Source of the DNA: Lineus longissimus
Taxonomy: Eukaryota; Nemertea; Pilidiophora; Heteronemertea; Lineidae
Length of the DNA: 64,000 nucleotides
Reading direction: 5' to 3'
Assembly: GCF_910592395.1 (NCBI RefSeq)
Contig: NC_088323.1
Span: 4,962,001-5,026,000, forward strand
Positions within the stretch are counted from its first letter, which is position 1. The number at the start of each line of letters is the position of its first letter. The translations under genes and the position numbers were made by a program. Shown in pieces: positions 57,056-64,000 of this stretch. The notes beneath the pieces are model-generated. The model did no database searches. It saw only the letters and a program-made list of their open reading frames with translations, and was not told the origin of the DNA.

Positions 57056-60000
57056 ATATCTATGAAGTCCCGTGTCTTTCACAATTTGTGACTGGTGTAG
57101 TAGGCGGAATAGTCTGTCCTTCACAACCATATGGCTGGTGTAGTAGGAGATTTAGACCCACATCTTTCTTTACTTGGGTCCCAGTCCTTCAAAACCAGTG
57201 TGGCTGGTGCAGAAGTTATAGCCCCATGTCTATGAAGTCCCGTGTCTTTCACAATTTGTGAATGGTGTAGTAGGAGGAATAGTCTGTCCTTCACAACCAG
57301 TGTGGCTAGTGTGGAAGGAGTTATAACCCCTTGTCTCTGAAGTCCTGTGTCTTTCACAATTTGTGAATGGTGTCGTAGGAGGAATAGTCTGTCCTTCACA
57401 ACCAGTGTGGCTGGTGTGGAAGGAGTTATAGCCCCTTGTCTCTGAAGTCCTGTGTCTTTCACAATTTGTGAATGGTGTAGTAGGAGGAATAGTCTGTCCT
57501 TCACAACCGGTGTGGCTGGTGTGGAAGGAGTTATAGCCCCATGTCTCTGAAGTCCTGTCTTTCACAATTTGTGAATGGTGTAGTAGGAGGAATAGTCTGT
57601 CCGTCACAACCAGTGTGGCTGGTGTGGAAGGAGTTATAGCCCCATGTCTCTGAAGTCCTGTGTCTTTCACAATTTATGAATGGTGTAGTAGGAGGAACAG
57701 TCTGTCCTTCACAATCAGTGTGGCTGGTGTGGAAGGAGTTATAGTCCCATGTCTTTCACAATTTGTTACTGGTGAAGCAGGAGGAATAGCCCACGTCTTT
57801 CACAACTTGGGTCCCTGTCGTTCACAACCAGTGTGGCTGGTGTAGAAGGAGTTATAGTCCCATGTCTTTCACAATTTGTTACTGGTGAAGCAGGAGGATA
57901 AGGCCCATCTTTCACAACTTTGGTCCCTGTTGTTCACAACCAGTGTGGCTGGTGTAGAAGGAGTTATAGTCCCATGTCTTTCACAATTTGTTACTGGTGA
58001 AGCAAGAGGAATAGCCCAGGTCTTTCACAACTTGGGTCCCTGTCGTTCACAACCAGTGTGGCTGGTGTAGAAGGAGTTATAGTCCCATGTCTTTCACAAT
58101 TTGTTTCTGGTGAAGCAAGAGGAATAGCCCACGTCTTTCACAACTTTGGTCCCAGTCGTTCACAACCAGTGTGGCTGGTGTAGTAGGAGTTCTAGTCCCA
58201 TGTCTTTCACAATCAGTGTGGCTGGTGTAGAAGGAGTTCTAGTCCCATGTCTTTCACAATTTGTTACTGGTGAAGCAAGAGGAATAGCCCACGTCTTTCA
58301 CAACTTGTGTCCCTGTCGTTCACAACCAGTGTGTCTGGTGTAGCAGGAGTTCTAGTCCCATGTCCCACAATTAGTGTGGCTGGTGTAGAAGGAGTTATAG
58401 TCCCATGTCTTTCACAATTTGACACTGATGAAGCAAGAGGAATAGCCCACGTCTTTCACAACTTCGGTCCCTGTCGTTCACAACCAGTGTGGCTGGTGTA
58501 GAAGGAGTTATAGCCCCATGTTTATGAAGTCCCGTGTCTTTCACAATTTGTGACTGGTGTAGTAGGAGGAATAGTCTGTCCTTCACAACCATATGGCTGG
58601 TGTAGCAGGAGATTTATACCCACATCTTTCAGAAATTTGGTCGCTGTCTTTCACAACCAGTGTGGCTGGTGTAGATGGAGTTATAGCCCCATGTCTCTGA
58701 AGTCCTGTGTCTTTCACAATTTATGAATGGTGTAGTAGGAGGAATAGCCTGTCCTTCACAACCAGTGTGGCTGGTGTGGAAGGAGTTATAGCCCCTTGTC
58801 TCTGAAGTCCTGTGTCTTTCACAATTTATGAATGGTGTAGTAGGAGGAATAGTCTGTCCTTCACAACCATATGGCTGGTGTAGCAGGAGATTTAGACCCA
58901 CATCTTTCTTTACTTGGGTCCCAGTCCTTCAAAACCAGTGTGGCTGGTGTAGCAGAAGTTATAGCCCCATGTCTCTGAAGTCCTGTGTCTTTCACAATTT
59001 GTGAATGGTGTAGTAGGAGGAACAGTCTGTCCTTCACAACCAGTGTGGCTGGTGTGGAAGGAGTTATAGCCCCTTGTCTCTGAAGTCCTGTCTTTCACAA
59101 TTTGTGAATGGTGTAGTAGGAGGAATAGTCTGTCGTTCACAACCAGTGTGGCTGGTGTGGAAGGAGTTATAGCCCCATGTCTTTGAAGTCCTGTGTCTTT
59201 CACAATTTGTTACTGGTGAAGCAGGAGGATAAGGCCCCATCTTTCAAAACTTTGGTCCCTGTTGTTCACAACCAATATGGCTGGTGTAGAAGGAGTTATA
59301 GTCTCATGTCTTTCACAATATGTTACTGGTGAAGCAAGAGGAATAGCCCACGTCTTCCACAACTTGGGTCCCTGTCGTTCACAAGTGGCTGGTGTAGAAG
59401 GAGTTATAGTCCCTTGTCTTTCACAACCAGTGTGGCTTGTGTAGAAGGAGTTATAGCCCCATGTCTCTGAAGTCCTGTGTCTTTCACAATTTATGAACGG
59501 TGTAGTAGGAGGAATAGTCTGTCCTTCACAAGCAGTGGGGCTGGTGTGGAAGGAGTTATAGCCCCTTGTCTCTGAAGTCCTGTGTCTTTCACAATTTATG
59601 AATGGTGTAGTAGGAGGAATAGTCTGTCCTTCACAAGCAGTGTGGCTGGTGTGGAAGGAGTTATAGCCCCATGTCTCTGAAGTCCTGTGTTTTCCACAAT
59701 TTGTGACTGGTGTAGTAGGAGGAATAGTCTGTCCTTCACAACCATATGCCTGATGTAGCAGGAGATTTAGACCCACATCTTTCAGAACTTTGGTCCCTGT
59801 CGTTCACAACCAGTGTGGCTGGTGTAGCAGAAGTTATAGCCCCATATCTATGAAGTCCCGTGTTTTCCACAATTTGTGACTGGTGTAGTAGGAGGAATAG
59901 CCTGTCCTTCACAACTATATGCCTGATGTAGCAGGAGATTTAGACCCACATCTTTGAGAACTTTGGTCCCTGTCGTTCACAACCAGTGTGGCTGGTGTGG

Positions 60001-60880
60001 AAGGAGTTATAGCCCCATGTCTCTGAGGTCCTGTGTCTTTCACAATTTTTGAATGGTGTAGTAGGAGGAATAGTCTGTCCTTCACAATCAGTGTGGCTTG
60101 TGTAGAAGGAGTTATAGTCCCTTGTCTATCACAATTTGTTACTGGTGAAGCAGGAGGATAAGGCCCATCTTTCACAACTTTGGTCCCTGTTGTTCACAAC
60201 CAATGTGGCTGGTGTAGAAGGAGTTATAGTCCCATGTCTTTCACAATTTGTTTCTGGTGAAGCAAGAGGAATAGCCCACGTCTTTCACAACTTGGGTCCC
60301 TGTCGTTCACAAGTGGCTGGTGTAGAAGGAGTTATAGTCCCTTGTCTTTCACAACCAGTGTGGCTTGTATAGAAGGAGTTATAGCCCCATGTCTCTGAAG
60401 TCCTGTGTCTTTCACAATTTATGAACGGTGTAGTAGGAGGAATAGTCTGTCCTTCACAAGCAGTGGGGCTGGTGTGGAAGGAGTTATAGCCCCTTGTCTC
60501 TGAAGTCCTGTGTCTTTCACAATTTATGAATGGTGTAGTAGGAGGAATAGTCTGTCCTTCACAAGCAGTGTGGCTGGTGTGGAAGGAGTTATAGCCCCAT
60601 GTCTCTGAAGTCCTGTGTTTTCCACAATTTGTGACTGGTGTAGTAGGAGGAATAGTCTGTCTTTCACAACCATATGCCTGATGTAGCAGGAGATTTAGAC
60701 CCACATCTTTCAGAACTTTGGTCCCTGTCGTTCACAACCAGTGTGGCTGGTGTAGCAGAAGTTATAGCCCCATATCTATGAAGTCCCGTGTTTTCCACAA
60801 TTTGTGACTGGTGTAGTAGGAGGAATAGCCTGTCCTTCACAACTATATGCCTGATGTAGCAGGAGATTTAGACCCACATC
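56992..60880. repeat. 3889-bp higher-order block, copy B
   Basis: Second copy of 53103-56991. A third, rearranged partial copy lies at about 61900-63790. Its offset from copy B grows from 3899 bp (58146/62045) to 4057 bp (58629/62686, 59262/63319), showing small insertions. Confidence 0.9.
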
Positions 60881-63800
60881 TTTGAGAACTTTGGTCCCTG
60901 TCGTTCACAACCAGTGTGGCTGGTGTGGAAGGAGTTATAGCCCCATGTCTCTGAGGTCCTGTGTCTTTCACAATTTTTGAATGGTGTAGTAGGAGGAATA
61001 GTCTGTCCTTCACAATCAGTGTGGCTTGTGTAGAAGGAGTTATAGTCCCTTGTCTATCACAATTTGTTACTGGTGAAGCAGGAGGATAAGGCCCATCTTT
61101 CACAACTTTGGTCCCTGTTGTTCACAACCAATGTGGCTGGTGTAGAAGGAGTTCTAGTCCCATGTCTTTCACAATCAGTGTGGCTGGTGTAGCAGGAGTT
61201 ATAGTCCCTTGTCTTTCACAACCAGTGTGGCTTGTGTAGCAGGAGTTATAGTACCTTGTCTATCACAATTTGTTACTGGTGAAGCAAGAGGAATAGCCCA
61301 CGTCTTTCACAACTTGGGTCCCTGTCGTTCACAACCAGTGTGGCTGGTGTAACAGGAGTTATAGTCCCTTGTCTTTCACAATCAGTGTGGCTGGTGTAGA
61401 AGGAGTTATAGTCCCTTGTCTTTCACAACCAGTGTGGCTTGTGTAGCAGGAGTTATAGTCCCTTGTCTATCACAATTTGTTACTGGTGAAGCAAGAGGAA
61501 TAGCCCACGTCTTTCACAACTTGGGTCCCTGTCGTTCACAACCAGTGTGGCTTGTGTAGAAGGAGTTCTAGTCCCATGTCTTTCGCAATCAGTGTGGCTT
61601 GTGTAGAAGGAGTTCTAGTCCCATGTCTTTCACAATCAGTGTGGCTGGTGTAGAAGGAGTTATTGTCCCATGTCCCACAATCAGTGTGGCTTGTGTAGCA
61701 GGAGTTATAGTCCCTTGTCTATCACAATTTGTTACTGGTGAAGCAAGAGGAATAGCCCACGTCTTTCACAACTTGGGTCCCTGTCGTTTACAACCAGTGT
61801 GGCTGGTGTAGCAGGAGTTATTGTCCCATGTCCCACAATCAGTGTGGCTGGTGTAGAAGGAGTTCTAGTCCCATGTCTTTCACAACTTGTTTCTGGTGAA
61901 GCAAGAGGAATAGCCCAGGTCTTTCACAACTTGGGTCCCTGTCGTTCACAACCAGTGTGGCTGGTGTAGAAGGAGTTATAGTCCCATGTCTTTCACAATT
62001 TGTTTCTGGTGAAGCAAGAGGAATAGCCCACGTCTTTCACAACTTTGGTCCCGGTCGTTCACAACCAGTGTGGCTGGTGTAGTAGGAGTTCTAGTCCCAT
62101 GTCTTTCACAATCAGTGTGGCTGGTGTAGAAGGAGTTCTAGTCCCATGTCTTTCACAATTTGTTTCTGGTGAAGCAAGAGGAATAGCCCAGGTGTTTCAC
62201 AACTTGGGTCCCTGTCGTTCACAACCAGTGTGGCTGGTGTAGAAGGAGTTATAGTCCCATGTCTTTCACAATTTGTTACTGGTGAAGCAAGAGGAATAGC
62301 CCACGTCTTTCACAACTTGTGTCCCTGTCGTTCACAACCAGTGTGTCTGGTGTAGCAGGAGTTATTGTCCCATGTCCCACAATCAGTGTGGCTGGTGTAG
62401 AAGGAGTTCTAGTCCCATGTCCCACAGTTAGTGTGGCTGGTGTAGAAGGAGTTATAGTCCCATGTCTTTCACAATTTGATACTGATGAAGCAAGAGGAAT
62501 AGCCCACGTCTTTCACAACTTCGGTCCCTGTCGTTCACAACCAGTGTGGCTGGTGTAGAAGGAGTTATAGCCCCATGTTTATGAAGTCCCGTGTCTTTCA
62601 CAATTTGTGACTGGTGTAGTAGGAGGAATAGTCTGTCCTTCACAACCATATGGCTAGTGTAGCAGGAGATTTATACCCACATCTTTCAGAAATTTGGTCG
62701 CTGTCTTTCACAACCAGTGTGGCTGGTGTAGATGGAGTTATAGCCCCATGTCTCTGAAGTCCTGTGTCTTTCACAATTTATGAATGGTGTAGTAGGAGGA
62801 ATAGCCTGTCCTTCACAACCAGTGTGGCTGGTGTGGAAGGAGTTATAGCCCCTTGTCTCTGAAGTCCTGTGTCTTTCACAATTTATGAATGGTGTAGTAG
62901 GAGGAATAGTCTGTCCTTCACAACCATATGGCTGGTGTAGCAGGAGATTTAGACCCACATCTTTCTTTACTTGGGTCCCAGTCCTTCAAAACCAGTGTGG
63001 CTGGTGTAGCAGAAGTTATAGCCCCATGTCTCTGAAGTCCTGTGTCTTTCACAATTTGTGAATGGTGTAGTAGGAGGAATAGTCTGTCCTTCACAACCAG
63101 TGTGGCTGGTGTGGAAGGAGTTATAGCCCCTTGTCTCTGAAGTCCTGTCTTTCACAATTTGTGAATGGTGTAGTAGGAGGAATAGTCTGTCGTTCACAAC
63201 CAGTGTGGCAGGTGTGGAAGGAGTTATAGCCCCATGTCTCTGAAGTCCGGTGTCTTTCACAATTTGTTACTGGTGAAGCAGGAGGATAAGGCCCCATCTT
63301 TCACAACTTTGGTCCCTGTTGTTCACAACCAATATGGCTGGTGTAGAAGGAGTTATAGTCTCATGTCTTTCACAATATGTTACTGGTGAAGCAAGAGGAA
63401 TAGCCCACGTCTTTCACAACTTGGGTCCCTGTCGTTCACAAGTGGCTGGTGTAGAAGGAGTTATAGTCCCTTGTCTTTCACAACCAGTGTGGCTTGTGTA
63501 GAAGGAGTTATAGCCCCATGTCTCTGAAGTCCTGTGTCTTTCACAATTTATGAACGGTGTAGTAGGAGGAATAGTCTGTCCTTCACAGGCAGTGGGGCTG
63601 GTGTGGAAGGAGTTATAGCCCCTTGTCTCTGAAGTCCTGTGTCTTTCACAATTTATGAATGGTGTAGTAGGAGGAATAGTCTGTCCTTCTCAAGCAGTGT
63701 GGCTGGTGTGGAAGGAGTTATAGCCCCATGTCTCTGAAGTCCTGAGTTTTCCACAATTTGTGACTGGTGTAGTAGGAGGAATAGTCTGTCCTTCACAACC

Positions 63801-64000
63801 ATATACCAGGAGTTATTGTCCCATGTCCCACAATCAGTGTGGCTGGTGTAGAAGGAGTTCTAGTCCCATGTCTTTCACAATTTGTTTCTGGTGAAGCAAG
63901 AGGAATCGCCCACGTCTTTCACAACTTGGGTCCCTGTCGTTCACAACCAGTGTGGCTGGTGTAGAAGGAGTTCTAGTCCCATGTCTTTCACAATCAGTGT

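Larger units (their letters stand above)
50648..64000. repeat. Complex satellite array, about 13.4 kb, running past the window end
   Basis: It is built from monomers of about 42-47 bp that end in GTCTTTCACAA or GTCCTTCACAA. The main types are CCAGTGTGGCTGGTGTAGAA plus GGAGTTATAGTCCCATG; TTTGTTACTGGTGAAGCAAG plus AGGAATAGCCCAC; TTTGTGAATGGTGTAGTAGG plus AGGAATAGTCTGT; CCATATGGCTGGTGTAGCAG plus GAGATTTAGACCCACATC; and a 22-bp half unit CTTGGGTCCCTGTCGTTCAC. All share CTGGTG(T/A)AG(N)AGGA. ORFs up to 188 codons occur on both strands but break at indels between monomers, so I read none as a gene. Blocks of 3889 and 928 bp recur inside. Confidence 0.95.

Noticed and set aside
51326-63501. Many ORFs of 60-188 codons in the terminal satellite, on both strands
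   Set aside because: They repeat with the satellite blocks, break at indels between monomers and have no recognisable domain. Both strands are equally open.

Overview
This is eukaryotic, animal-type genomic DNA with one protein-coding gene that I can support: a complete membrane adenylyl cyclase of the ADCY5/ADCY6 group on the + strand. Its coding sequence is split over 19 exons from 5431 to 46961. Joining them with GT-AG introns keeps one frame open for 1152 codons, close to the usual length of this family. The organism is probably a marine invertebrate bilaterian: the gene is intron-rich and single-copy within the window, and is surrounded by short mobile elements, tRNA-derived SINE-like repeats and minisatellites. 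I cannot name the phylum with confidence.

Layout. 1-3340 is upstream flank with two inverted-repeat elements, one of them a short element bounded by TTAA. 3340-3584 may hold the promoter and a short non-coding first exon. 3585-5385 would then be a 5' UTR intron. Coding exon 1 (5386/5431-6249) encodes the N-terminus and membrane spans 1-5. Exons 2 and 3 lie far downstream (14719-14868 and 19077-19198). A 22 kb intron (19199-41160) follows, packed with repeats, including a 1.7 kb array of 36-bp units at 28796-30491. The other 16 exons are packed into 5.8 kb (41161-46961) and encode the C1a/C1b catalytic half, membrane spans 7-12 and the C2 catalytic half.

Downstream, 46962-47340 contains decayed tandem copies of the end of the last coding exon. 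Then come a 57-bp minisatellite (47785-48085), SINE-like repeats (48780-49170) and a possible polyadenylation signal at 50257. From about 50648 to the window end (64000, and evidently beyond) the DNA is a complex satellite built from monomers of about 45 bp. Within it a 3889-bp block recurs, containing a 928-bp internal repeat.

The encoded enzyme has the features of a functional, Gs- and forskolin-responsive cyclase. Both C1 metal-binding aspartates (D369, D413) and the C2 adenine and transition-state residues (K1005, D1078, N1085, R1089, K1125) are present. I see no bacterial operon, CRISPR array, phage or other multi-gene system. The unusual content lies in repeat architecture and in the duplicated terminal-exon sequence. 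The many long ORFs inside the repeat arrays are best explained by repeat units that lack stop codons, not by genes.
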